DNA of 64,000 nt from Ruegeria arenilitoris (GTDB taxonomy: Bacteria; Pseudomonadota; Alphaproteobacteria; Rhodobacterales; Rhodobacteraceae), in NCBI RefSeq assembly GCF_013030985.1, contig NZ_WPYP01000015.1, positions 1 to 64,000 on the forward strand. The letters run 5' to 3'. Position numbers and translations under genes: made by a program. The notes under the pieces are model-generated. The model searched no databases. It was not told the origin of the DNA and was given only the letters and a program-made list of their open reading frames with translations. Of this stretch, positions 26,481 to 34,747 are shown one piece after another. Within the stretch, counting starts at the first letter, position 1; each line of letters starts with the position of its first letter.

Positions 26481-27874
26481 TTCGCTGCCTCCGCCTGAAC
26501 CGTGCCGTACCGGCCCAGTTCATCCAAGGTCAGCAGGCGCTGCGGGCTGCGCAGCCGATAATACCCGACCTCTTCGGGGCTTTCCGCACGCCACTGCGCC
26601 AGCAGCCCGGTCACGACATGGCCACACTGCCGACCCTGACATGGGCCCATTCCACACCGTGTCAGGGATTTCAGGGCATTCGGGTCCCGCGCGCCTTGTT
26701 CGAATCCCTTTCGCAAGTCACCCAAAGTCTGCTCTTCGCAGCGGCAAACCAGGGTTTCCGCGTCACGCGGCAATCTCAACGCTTCGGTCGGGCGATAAAG
26801 GCAGTCGATGAACCGGCGAAACGGTTTCAAGGCCGACAAGTCGTTCAGATCAGCGCGTACCCTTTGATTCCTGTCGGCCTTGGAAATCCGACCAAGGCGA
26901 AACAGGATATTCTGCGCAGCCACGCGCCCTGCCGCACGCGCGCCATCTGCACCGATAATTCCAGCGCCATCGCCGCCAACAGAAACATGCGGAACCGAGC
27001 TTTGGCCAAACGCATCAACCGTAACCTGCCAGCACATCTGTCCGCTGTTCCAATGATGCGCCAACCCCATCGCCCGGGACATGTTCAGGTTGGGCTGGAC
27101 GCCATGATGCAGAAACACTGTATCGGCCGAAACCTCGTGCTGCCGGCCCGATGCCGCAAACCGCAGCCCTGTGGCCCTGTCATTGCCGATCACTTCAAGT
27201 TTCTCGGCGTATCGGTAAGTGGCAACACCAGAAGCGCGGATTTCCCGCAACAATGACAAGCCCTTGCGCAGGTTCCCAACCTGCTGCAGAGCGCGCGGCA
27301 TAAGGGGTACCGCGTCGAAAAAATGCTGACGCGGGGTCGTATCGACAAGCGCGGCCACCTGTACGCCCAATCGCAAATACTGCGCCACTATCAGATACAG
27401 CAATGGGCCGGACCCGGCAAAAACAGCCCCATCCGCAACAACCGCATCCGACTTGAGCATCACCTGCGCCGCACCAGCTGTCATGACGCCGGGCAAGGTC
27501 CAGCCGGGTATCGGCATCGGTCGCTCCATTGCGCCGGGGCACAACAGCATCTCACGGCAATGCAGCTCGCGGGTTTCACCCTGATAAGAAAACAGAATGC
27601 GACCATCATCCCCCAGATGCCAAGCATCTGCTCCGGCAAGATGTGTCGCGCCGGATTGCTCGAACCGCGTGATCAGATCAGCGCCTGCCGCATAATCCGG
27701 TCCCAGCCGTGCTGCATCCGGCAAAGGGCTGTCTGCCGCAGACCGATAGATTTGCCCCCCTGCCCGATCGGCCCGGTCCAGCACAACCACGTCCGCCCCG
27801 GCCTGCGCCAGTTCAATAGCGGCCGACATACCAGCAGGACCAGCCCCGACAATCGCGCAATCAAAGGCCTTCAT
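26477..27874 (-). CDS. FAD/NAD(P)-binding oxidoreductase with BFD-type [2Fe-2S] site (HcnB/opine-oxidase A-like)
   Basis: A 465-residue flavoprotein. The start MKAFDCAIVGAGPAG, 14 bases inside the upstream gene, is preferred to an in-frame ATG 14 codons earlier because the dinucleotide motif normally begins about residue 8. GAGPAG lies at 10-15, a second NAD-type motif AVFAGSGPLLYLIV in the middle, and a Cys set C377-x-C379...C407-x4-C412 near the C-terminus forms a BFD-like [2Fe-2S] site. It corresponds to the HcnB or OoxA subunit and would pass electrons from the amine-oxidising subunit to the respiratory chain. Confidence 0.85.
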   Translation of the reverse strand: MKAFDCAIVGAGPAGMSAAIELAQAGADVVVLDRADRAGGQIYRSAADSPLPDAARLGPDYAAGADLITRFEQSGATHLAGADAWHLGDDGRILFSYQGETRELHCREMLLCPGAMERPMPIPGWTLPGVMTAGAAQVMLKSDAVVADGAVFAGSGPLLYLIVAQYLRLGVQVAALVDTTPRQHFFDAVPLMPRALQQVGNLRKGLSLLREIRASGVATYRYAEKLEVIGNDRATGLRFAASGRQHEVSADTVFLHHGVQPNLNMSRAMGLAHHWNSGQMCWQVTVDAFGQSSVPHVSVGGDGAGIIGADGARAAGRVAAQNILFRLGRISKADRNQRVRADLNDLSALKPFRRFIDCLYRPTEALRLPRDAETLVCRCEEQTLGDLRKGFEQGARDPNALKSLTRCGMGPCQGRQCGHVVTGLLAQWRAESPEEVGYYRLRSPQRLLTLDELGRYGTVQAEAAK

Positions 27875-28172
27875 CGGTTGCCTCGGTGTCTTCGGTAATT
27901 TCTTGTGTCGCAACACTCATGCCATCCGCCACACGCCGCAAACAGGCTTGTTGATTGGGAAGTCCATCGATTTCGACCATACATTCGAAACAGACGCCCA
28001 TGGCGCAGTAAGCGCTGCGCTCTTCACCAGACAAGGCCGCCTTTCGGGTCACGACCTGACCCGCCACAGCCATCGCTGACCATACCGACTGGCCTTTGCG
28101 CGCAATGACCGGCTGACCATTGACGATCAATGTCACCAGATCGTGGTCGTCGTTTTGCAAGGATCTGAACAT
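27861..28172 (-). CDS. Small [2Fe-2S] subunit (HcnA-like)
   Basis: A 103-residue ferredoxin-like protein. The four cluster ligands are Cys56, Cys61, Cys64 and Cys77 in CAMGVCFEC...C, matching the N-terminal plant-type ferredoxin domain of HcnA or sarcosine-oxidase alpha. The start MFRSLQNDD is used; a longer in-frame reading upstream runs through non-coding sequence and into the receptor gene. The stop lies 14 bases inside the next gene. It completes a three-subunit flavin/iron-sulphur dehydrogenase encoded here. Confidence 0.85.
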   Translation of the reverse strand: MFRSLQNDDHDLVTLIVNGQPVIARKGQSVWSAMAVAGQVVTRKAALSGEERSAYCAMGVCFECMVEIDGLPNQQACLRRVADGMSVATQEITEDTEATDEGL

Positions 28173-28246
28173 GGGGTGATCTCCGTGGACTGGCAGGGCA
28201 AGGCGCGGGGAGGAGCGCGCCTTGCCCGATCGCGGGGCCTGATCGA

Positions 28247-29239
28247 TTAATTGCCGATCTTGTCGAGGATGGACTGACCCCAATCCTGACCCACGTCCTC
28301 GAGGACCTGCGGCCAGACCTGAGCACGCACATGGGCTGCGGTGGCGGCAAGCTCTTCGTCCGTCAGTGACACGATGGTTGCGCCATTGTCGGCCAGCTTC
28401 TGCTCGAACGCGCCCTGATCGGCCTCGGCGGTGTCCCAACGCTTGGATTCGAACGCCAGCGCCGCGCTTTCCAACGCTGCGCGGTCTTCATCGCTCAGTT
28501 CGGCCAGAGTGCCCGAGTTGATGATCATGTACCAAACTTCGAAATGCGTGTTCACGGGCACATAAGACGTGGTCACATCACGGAACGAGGCGTAATAGCC
28601 CTCGGCACCCGAGCCGACGACACCGTCAACAACACCGGTTTGTACGGCCGTGAACGCTTCCGAGAAAGGAATGGGCGACGAGATGTATCCCAAAGCATCC
28701 GCGGTCAGCTGGAAGCTCTTGATGCCCGGCACACGGACCTTGATACCTTTTGCGGCGGTCGGATCGCCCGGGTTCACGGCGTCGGTATTCAGGGCAACGC
28801 CGCCGAAATACACCGGATATGCTGCCAGCATGGTGATATCCTGCTTGGCGTAAAGATCCTTCATGGCTGTGTGGATCGCGCCACCGGGACCGTAGATACT
28901 TTTCGCTTCGCCCCAGTTTGCTGCAACATAGGGGAAAGCCGAGATCTGCATACGGCGATCAACTGCTGTGGCGGCAGGCTGCACTGCCATGTCGATGGCA
29001 CCAACCGATATTCGTTCTTGAACCGAAGTGTAGTCCCCCAGGGCGGATGCGGGGAACAGGTTCAGCTCCAGCGAACCGTTGGTGGCGGCCTTCAACTCAT
29101 CAGCAAAAGCGCTCAGCTCATTGTCGATGGTCGCACCCTGAGGGCGAATATGACTGATCTTCAGCGTTTCGGCAGTTGCGATCCCCGCAGTTGCCACAAC
29201 AGCTGCGGCAAGGCAGGTGGATTTCAGAAAGTTCATCAT
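28247..29239 (-). CDS. TRAP transporter substrate-binding protein for the oxidase operon
   Basis: A 330-residue DctP-family receptor with signal peptide MMNFLKSTCLAAAVVATAGIATA (cleavage about residue 23). The start is fixed by GGAGGAGA some nine bases upstream; a longer reading has no such site. LKISHIRPQGATIDNELSAFADELKAATNGSLELNLFPASALGDY, and VRVPGIKSFQLTADALGYISSPIPFSEAFTAVQTGVVDGVVGSG with the conserved Arg, define the family. It should deliver the substrate of the downstream three-subunit dehydrogenase. Confidence 0.9.
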   Translation of the reverse strand: MMNFLKSTCLAAAVVATAGIATAETLKISHIRPQGATIDNELSAFADELKAATNGSLELNLFPASALGDYTSVQERISVGAIDMAVQPAATAVDRRMQISAFPYVAANWGEAKSIYGPGGAIHTAMKDLYAKQDITMLAAYPVYFGGVALNTDAVNPGDPTAAKGIKVRVPGIKSFQLTADALGYISSPIPFSEAFTAVQTGVVDGVVGSGAEGYYASFRDVTTSYVPVNTHFEVWYMIINSGTLAELSDEDRAALESAALAFESKRWDTAEADQGAFEQKLADNGATIVSLTDEELAATAAHVRAQVWPQVLEDVGQDWGQSILDKIGN

Positions 29240-29274
29240 GGATAAGTCTCCTCCGTGAATGATGAAAGGGTGGC

Positions 29275-30573
29275 TTAGTAGCCAAAGAAACGGGGCAGCC
29301 ACATCGACAGATCCGGCCAGAAGCTGGTCAGGAAGACGACGGGCAGATATCCAAGCAGGATCAGGGTCATGGCCGGACGGATCACCTTGGTGACCGGCAC
29401 CCGACCGATGCGCGCGCCCAAGTACAGGATCGAGGCATATGGCGGTGTCACACCACCCATGGCGGTATTCACCCCCATGATCGCGGCGAACTGGATCGGG
29501 CTGACACCGATGGCCTGCATCAGCGGCAACAACAAAGGAGCGATTAGGATGATGGCGGTGACATCATTCACAACCATGCCGACGAGAAACAGCAGGATGT
29601 TGATCAGCACCAGCAGCAGGGCTTTGTTTTCGGTTACAGAAAAGATCGCTTCGACGATCGCTTGCGGGACGCTTTCCAGGACGAACATCTGGCTGAGGAT
29701 CATCGAGAACAGGATCATCAGCATAATTGCACCGACCGAGGTCGCGGCCTCTCTGCCCGCACCGAAGAAGGTTCTGATGTCCAATCCCTTGTAAATCAAA
29801 AAACCTACCGGGATCGCATAAATCACAGCCACGGCGGCGGCTTCGGTCGGGGTCATGATGCCGCCATAGATACCGCCCAGAATGATCACCGGCATCAACA
29901 GCGCGGGCGTCGCTTTGAAACCGCGCGAAGTTGCCTCGGATAGAAAGGCCTGCCCTTTCAGCGGTTCATTCAGCTGCAGGGGGAATTTGCGCGCCATGCG
30001 GATGTTGACGACCGAGAAACTTGCCATGATCAGCAGGCCGGGGCCCAACGTGGCAAGGAAGCAGGCCAGAATGGATGTGTCAGTCACCCAGCCATAGACG
30101 ATCATTGTTACCGAAGGCGGGATCAGCAGACCCAGCAGCGAAGCGTTGGCAATCAGCGCCGTCGCGTATTCGCGGGGATAGCCTTGTTTCTCCATCTCGG
30201 GGATCAGCAGGGGACCAATCGCGGCAACGCCGGTTAGCCCCGAACCCGAGATGGCGCCAATCAGCGCGCAAGAGACGGTGGCGACCACACCCAGACCGCC
30301 CCGCAGGTGGCCGATGAAAATATTGACGAAGTTCAGAAGGCTGGCGGCGATGCCCGAGACGGACATGATCGTCCCGGCCAGAACAAACAGCGGAATGGCC
30401 AGCAGCACCGGATTGCCAAGCTGCTGAAAGCCCCACAGCATATTGCCCTTCATGACCACGTCACCGGCGAAATACATTACCATCAGCCCAGCCCCGAAAC
30501 AGTAGGGCAGCGGAACACCCAACGTCAGCAGGATGACCAGAACCAGGACGGCGAACAGCGCGATCTCGATCAT
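29275..30573 (-). CDS. TRAP transporter large permease (DctM type), second system
   Basis: A 432-residue polytopic membrane protein. The start MIEIALFAVLVLVIL overlaps the stop of the small permease (ATGA); an earlier in-frame start lies inside that gene. Markers are LAIPLFVLAGTIMSVSGIA, CALIGAISGSGLTGVAAIGPLLIPEMEKQGYPREYATALIA and MTPTEAAAVAVIYAI. It is the translocation subunit of the TRAP system. Confidence 0.92.
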   Translation of the reverse strand: MIEIALFAVLVLVILLTLGVPLPYCFGAGLMVMYFAGDVVMKGNMLWGFQQLGNPVLLAIPLFVLAGTIMSVSGIAASLLNFVNIFIGHLRGGLGVVATVSCALIGAISGSGLTGVAAIGPLLIPEMEKQGYPREYATALIANASLLGLLIPPSVTMIVYGWVTDTSILACFLATLGPGLLIMASFSVVNIRMARKFPLQLNEPLKGQAFLSEATSRGFKATPALLMPVIILGGIYGGIMTPTEAAAVAVIYAIPVGFLIYKGLDIRTFFGAGREAATSVGAIMLMILFSMILSQMFVLESVPQAIVEAIFSVTENKALLLVLINILLFLVGMVVNDVTAIILIAPLLLPLMQAIGVSPIQFAAIMGVNTAMGGVTPPYASILYLGARIGRVPVTKVIRPAMTLILLGYLPVVFLTSFWPDLSMWLPRFFGY

Positions 30574-31061
30574 TGCGCTTCTCCTTGAGGGGTGGGAGCG
30601 ACCGGAGCGAACAGCGCTCGTAGATGCATCAGTAGGTGCCAGGCGGTGAAGATCATCATCAGCACCATGCCGACGAACAACGCGACATCGACATAGAAGG
30701 TCGGAAGGTACAGGGTTGGACTCTCGCGCCAAACACGCATCGAGTATTTGGTGAAGTCCCAGGCCCAGGAGGTCAGCCAGAGGCCGACGATCAGGCTGAT
30801 AACCTCTCCGATAACCGCAAGCACCTGATGCTGCCGTTCGGTGGACAGAAAGATTTCAAGCACGTTTGCGCGAATGTGAGTATTCTCGCGCGAGGCATTC
30901 ACGGCACCCATCATGTACAGCCACAGCGTGGGGTAAAGCAGGCTTTCTTCCAGCCCCATAACGGGGATTTCCAGCACGTATCGCGTGATAACCTGCACGA
31001 ATTGCCCTATGGCAACCAGGCAGATCAGGACTGTCAGCAGGACACTTGCAAAGCGTGTCAT
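30570..31061 (-). CDS. TRAP transporter small permease (DctQ type), second system
   Basis: A 163-residue protein with four hydrophobic helices and the DctQ-like stretch VITRYVLEIPVMGLEESLLYPTLWLYMMGAVNASRENTHIRANVLEIF. It is the first gene of the seven-gene operon running to the RidA gene and is divergent from a LysR regulator. Confidence 0.88.
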   Translation of the reverse strand: MTRFASVLLTVLICLVAIGQFVQVITRYVLEIPVMGLEESLLYPTLWLYMMGAVNASRENTHIRANVLEIFLSTERQHQVLAVIGEVISLIVGLWLTSWAWDFTKYSMRVWRESPTLYLPTFYVDVALFVGMVLMMIFTAWHLLMHLRALFAPVAPTPQGEAQ

Positions 31062-31078
31062 TTCCCCCTCCGTCAGAC

Positions 31079-31172
31079 CGAATGCAGATGGTGCATTCGT
31101 GGCGGGAAAAATTGCGAGCGCGGCACATTAAGTCAAAACGATTAAATTGATTATAGGATAAAGTTACTTTAT
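31079..31172. promoter_or_regulatory. Two LysR-type palindromic boxes
   Basis: CGAATGCA...TGCATTCG (31079-31086 and 31092-31099) is a perfect eight-base inverted repeat with a five-base gap. ATAAAGTTACTTTAT (31158-31172) is a perfect six-base repeat with a three-base gap. Both contain the T-N11-A pattern preferred by LysR proteins. They lie between the LysR gene and the TRAP/oxidase operon it probably controls. Confidence 0.6.
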
Positions 31173-31206
31173 ATTATCTAGAAAAACTTAAGGTTATCAG
31201 AGGCAA

Positions 31207-32121
31207 ATGAATCTCAGCTTTCGCCAATTGCAGGCCTTTCGTGAGGTCATGCGGACAGGTTCGGTATCCGATGCCGCCCGAATCCTCGGCCGTACCCAAC
31301 CAGCCGTCAGCGCGCTGATCGCGAACCTCGAAGCGGAATTGGGGATCGCCCTGTTCCGTCGGCAGCGCGGCAAAATGGCCCCTACACCCGAGGCTCAGTA
31401 TTTCATCACCGAGGCCGAGGCGATCCTGGATCGTCTGTCGCTGTCGACCCGGACGATGCGCGAGATCGGCGCTCTGACAAAGGGCCGCCTGAACATCGCC
31501 TGTATGCCAGCCGCCGCCAGTCTGCTTATGCCGCAAATTCTGGGCGAATTTCTGTTGGACAAGCCGGATGTGAAGGCATCGCTGATGATGCGCGCATCAC
31601 CGGTCATCGAAGAATGGGTGGCCTCTCAGCAATATGACATCGGGTTGGGTGAAACACCGAAACCCACCGCAGCGATTGAAACCATCGATTTTGACATGAG
31701 ATGCGTATGCGCAATTCCGGCGGATGATCCGCTGACCGAGTTGGACACGATCGACGCCCGCCACTTGTCGGGCCGCCCGATGGCCGGGCTGCAAGACGGG
31801 CATCCGAACCTGATCGCAACCCAAAGAGCTTTCGCCAGCCAGAAAGCAAAATTCGAACAACGGTTCGAACTCCGAACCTTTCACCCGGCTTTGACCCTGG
31901 TGGAAAAGGGGCTTTGTTATTGTATCTGCGATCCGATTACCGCAGCAGGATACAACAACATGCGACCCGAGCCGAAACCTGTTGTATTCCGGCCTTTCCG
32001 CCCCAATGTCGTTCTACACGTCTCTATAATGCGACCGGCGCACCGTCCTCCATCTGCATTGGCAAGCGACTTTATCCTGCAGCTGAAGGCGGCATTGGAG
32101 CGTGTTAACAACCAATTTTGA
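31207..32121 (+). CDS. LysR-family transcriptional regulator of the oxidase/TRAP operon
   Basis: A 304-residue LysR protein. The N-terminal helix-turn-helix is clear (LSFRQLQAFREVMRTGSVSDAARILGRTQPAVSALIANLEAELGIALFRRQRG in pattern, residues 3-55), followed by a two-lobed effector domain. The N-terminus resembles regulators of opine and amino-acid catabolism such as OccR/NocR, which would suit the divergent opine-oxidase-like genes. Target and inducer are inferred from position only. Confidence 0.9.
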   Translation: MNLSFRQLQAFREVMRTGSVSDAARILGRTQPAVSALIANLEAELGIALFRRQRGKMAPTPEAQYFITEAEAILDRLSLSTRTMREIGALTKGRLNIACMPAAASLLMPQILGEFLLDKPDVKASLMMRASPVIEEWVASQQYDIGLGETPKPTAAIETIDFDMRCVCAIPADDPLTELDTIDARHLSGRPMAGLQDGHPNLIATQRAFASQKAKFEQRFELRTFHPALTLVEKGLCYCICDPITAAGYNNMRPEPKPVVFRPFRPNVVLHVSIMRPAHRPPSALASDFILQLKAALERVNNQF

Positions 32122-32163
32122 AGCAGTGTGAATACTCGGCGGGCGCATATCAGCCGGGTAACA

Positions 32164-32182
32164 GCCCCGGTGATACCGGGGC
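32164..32182. terminator. Hairpin between convergent genes
   Basis: GCCCCGG pairs perfectly with CCGGGGC around TGATA, in the 145-base gap where the LysR gene (plus) meets the DMGDH-type gene (minus). Neither side has a good T-run (CATGTTTGTC on the plus strand), so termination strength is uncertain, but position and stem fit a shared terminator. Confidence 0.45.
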
Positions 32183-32266
32183 CATGTTTGTCAGGTGGAT
32201 TTGGTTCGAAAACACTTCGCGATCTGACGAGTTGATGACCTTTCCAAAGGCGTAGATTTCTTTGGC

Positions 32267-34735
32267 TTAGGCCCTCATATTTGAACCGTTGGCATCATAC
32301 AGAGGACCGCCCAGTACTTCGGCGTCGTAGAATTCGCCCAGGATTTCAACCTGTAGCCTGGTTCCCGGTGTCGCGCTTTCGGTCGCCACATAGCCCATCG
32401 CCATCGATTTGCCGACGCGGTGACCGTAGCCGCCCGAGGAGACGTAGCCAACCGCTTCACCGTCTTTCAGGATCGCCTCGTCATTTGAGACGTCGATGCC
32501 GTCCACGTCGATTGTCATGGTGACCAGCTTGCGGGCGACGCCGTCCTCCTTGAACTTCAGCGTGGCCTCCTTGCCGACGAAGTCCTTCTTCCAATTGATG
32601 AAGACATCCATGCCGGATTCGACCGCGTTGAAGTCAGGGCGGAAATCGGTGGTCCACACACCCCAGCCTTTTTCTAGGCGCAGCGACATCAAAGCACGCG
32701 CACCGTACCAGCGATACCCAAGATCGGCTCCGGCCTCTTCGATCGCCTCGGCCAGACGCAACAGGTATTGCGGGCGGCAGTAGATCTCAAAGCCCAACTC
32801 GCCCGAAAAAGAGATACGGTTCAGGATCACCGGCACGCCGCCCACAAAGGTCTGGCGCAGATCGCGGAACTTCAGCGCGTCGGCACTGACATCGTCGCGG
32901 GTGATGCGGGCCAGCAGCTCGCGCGATTTGGGACCCGACAGTGCAATCCCGTGCCAATCGTCCGAGACGTTGGCATAGGTCACATCTGCGGGCAGATCCT
33001 TTTCGAACCAGCGGCGATGCGCATCCTGCATCGCGCCCGAGCCGAACAGCATGAAGTGATCTTCACCCAGGCACGCAACGGTCAGGTCACCATAGAGGCG
33101 GCCCTTTTCGGTCAGCATCGGCGTCAGCGCCAAGCGGCCGGGTTTCGGGACGTAACCGGCCAACGTCTTGTTCAGGTAATCGCGGGCACCCGCGCCTTTG
33201 AACTCGTGCTTGGCGAAATTTGCGATCTCGATGCCGCCAACTGCCTCCTGCACCGACCTGACTTCTCGTGCCACATATTCGTGCGAGCGGTTGCGCTCGA
33301 AGGTGGGCGTTTCATGCGCGTCTTCCGGATTATCCGCGAACCACAGGGCGTTTTCCAGGCCAAAACCCTGCCCCATCAACGCGCCCTTTGCGACCAGACG
33401 GTCATAAAGCGCAGTGGTTTTCTGCATCCGGCCTTTGGGCAGCGTTTCGTTCGGGAAAGTCATCACGAAGCGACGCTCGTAGTTTTCCGAGGATTTGATG
33501 GTGCCCCAGTCCGGTGTTGCGAACTCGCCAAAGCGGGCCACGTCCATCGCCCAGACGTCGATCGAGGGCTCTCCGTCGATCATCCACTCGGCCATCGTCA
33601 GGCCTACGCCGCCGCCCTGGCAGAAGCCCGCCATGACACCAACCGCGACCCAATAGTTTTTCATGCCCGGAACCGGACCAATCATCGGGTTGCCATCGGG
33701 GCCGAACGTGAACGGCCCATTGATCATATCCTTGATCCCTGCCTCACCAATGGTCGGGATACGCTCGAACGACATTTCCAGACGGTCGGCTATGCGGTCG
33801 AGATCGGGTTGCAGCAACTCATGGCCAAAATCCCAAGGCGTGCCGTCCACTTTCCACGGGGTCGACTTGGGCTCATAGGTGCCCAGCAACATGCCCTGAC
33901 GCTCCTGACGGAAATAAATGTTGGCCTCATAGTCGATACCGGCAGGCAGACGGCCCGCTTCGCCCATGCTCTCCATACGTTCAGCGATCAGCGGGATTTT
34001 TTCGGTGATCAGATAGTGGTGCTCCATCGGCTGTACGGGCAGGTGGATGCCGGACATATGGCCAACCTCACGTGCCCACAGGCCGCCGCAGTTCACGACC
34101 TGCTCGGCGTTGATCACACCTTTGGGCGTGGTCAGATCCCAGCTGCCATCGGGGCGCTGTTTGATGTCGGTCACGCCGCAATGGGTGAAATATTGCGCGC
34201 CATGCACGCGGGCCGACTTGGCAAACGCATAGGTCGCGCCCGAGGGGTCAAGGTCGCCATCCTGCTCATCCCAGAGCGCTGCGTAATAGTGTTTTGGGTC
34301 GATCAGCGGGTGGCGCTCGGCCAGTTCCCTGGGGCTGATGAACTCCTGATGCAGGCCCATGTAACGCGCCTTCGAGCGTTCACGCTTGAGGTAATCGTAC
34401 CATTCCTTGGTCGAGGCCGCGTAGAAACCTCCGGTGATATGCAGGCCGACCGAGTGGCCCGACGTCTCTTCGATCTCTTTATACAGATCAATGGTATAGC
34501 TCTGCAGGCGCGAGATGTTGGGGTCCGAGCTGATCGTGTGGATCTGGCCCGCGGCGTGCCAGCTGGACCCCGATGTCAGTTCATCACGCTCCAGCAGCAC
34601 AACGTCTTTCCAGCCAAACTTGGCCAGATGAAACAGGATCGAACAGCCCACAACGCCGCCGCCGATCACGACAACCTTGGCGTGGGACGGGAGCTTTTTG
34701 CCGGACGTGCTTTCGTCTTTTTGAATCTCAGGCAT
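32267..34735 (-). CDS. Dimethylglycine/sarcosine dehydrogenase-type flavoprotein with GcvT domain
   Basis: An 822-residue two-part enzyme. The N-terminal half is a DAO-fold FAD domain (GGGVVGC at about 25-31; SGSSWHAAG with His60 at the place where dimethylglycine and sarcosine dehydrogenases bind FAD covalently). From about residue 430 follow the GcvT aminomethyltransferase domains (VSDDWHGIALSGPKSRELL, FSGELGFEIYCRP, LMSLRLEKGWGVWTTDF). Enzymes of this type remove an N-methyl group oxidatively and pass the formaldehyde equivalent to tetrahydrofolate. It is the last gene of an operon with an MttB homologue and an enolase-superfamily gene, so it probably takes over after the first methyl group is removed. 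The precise amine is unknown. Confidence 0.88.
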   Translation of the reverse strand: MPEIQKDESTSGKKLPSHAKVVVIGGGVVGCSILFHLAKFGWKDVVLLERDELTSGSSWHAAGQIHTISSDPNISRLQSYTIDLYKEIEETSGHSVGLHITGGFYAASTKEWYDYLKRERSKARYMGLHQEFISPRELAERHPLIDPKHYYAALWDEQDGDLDPSGATYAFAKSARVHGAQYFTHCGVTDIKQRPDGSWDLTTPKGVINAEQVVNCGGLWAREVGHMSGIHLPVQPMEHHYLITEKIPLIAERMESMGEAGRLPAGIDYEANIYFRQERQGMLLGTYEPKSTPWKVDGTPWDFGHELLQPDLDRIADRLEMSFERIPTIGEAGIKDMINGPFTFGPDGNPMIGPVPGMKNYWVAVGVMAGFCQGGGVGLTMAEWMIDGEPSIDVWAMDVARFGEFATPDWGTIKSSENYERRFVMTFPNETLPKGRMQKTTALYDRLVAKGALMGQGFGLENALWFADNPEDAHETPTFERNRSHEYVAREVRSVQEAVGGIEIANFAKHEFKGAGARDYLNKTLAGYVPKPGRLALTPMLTEKGRLYGDLTVACLGEDHFMLFGSGAMQDAHRRWFEKDLPADVTYANVSDDWHGIALSGPKSRELLARITRDDVSADALKFRDLRQTFVGGVPVILNRISFSGELGFEIYCRPQYLLRLAEAIEEAGADLGYRWYGARALMSLRLEKGWGVWTTDFRPDFNAVESGMDVFINWKKDFVGKEATLKFKEDGVARKLVTMTIDVDGIDVSNDEAILKDGEAVGYVSSGGYGHRVGKSMAMGYVATESATPGTRLQVEILGEFYDAEVLGGPLYDANGSNMRA

Positions 34736-34747
34736 GAGTGGTCCTTC

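Noticed and set aside
25365..28172. Reading the three-subunit flavoprotein as hydrogen cyanide synthase
   Set aside because: The same architecture occurs in opine, nopaline and other amine oxidases. The TRAP receptor and RidA gene point to uptake and catabolism rather than cyanogenesis.
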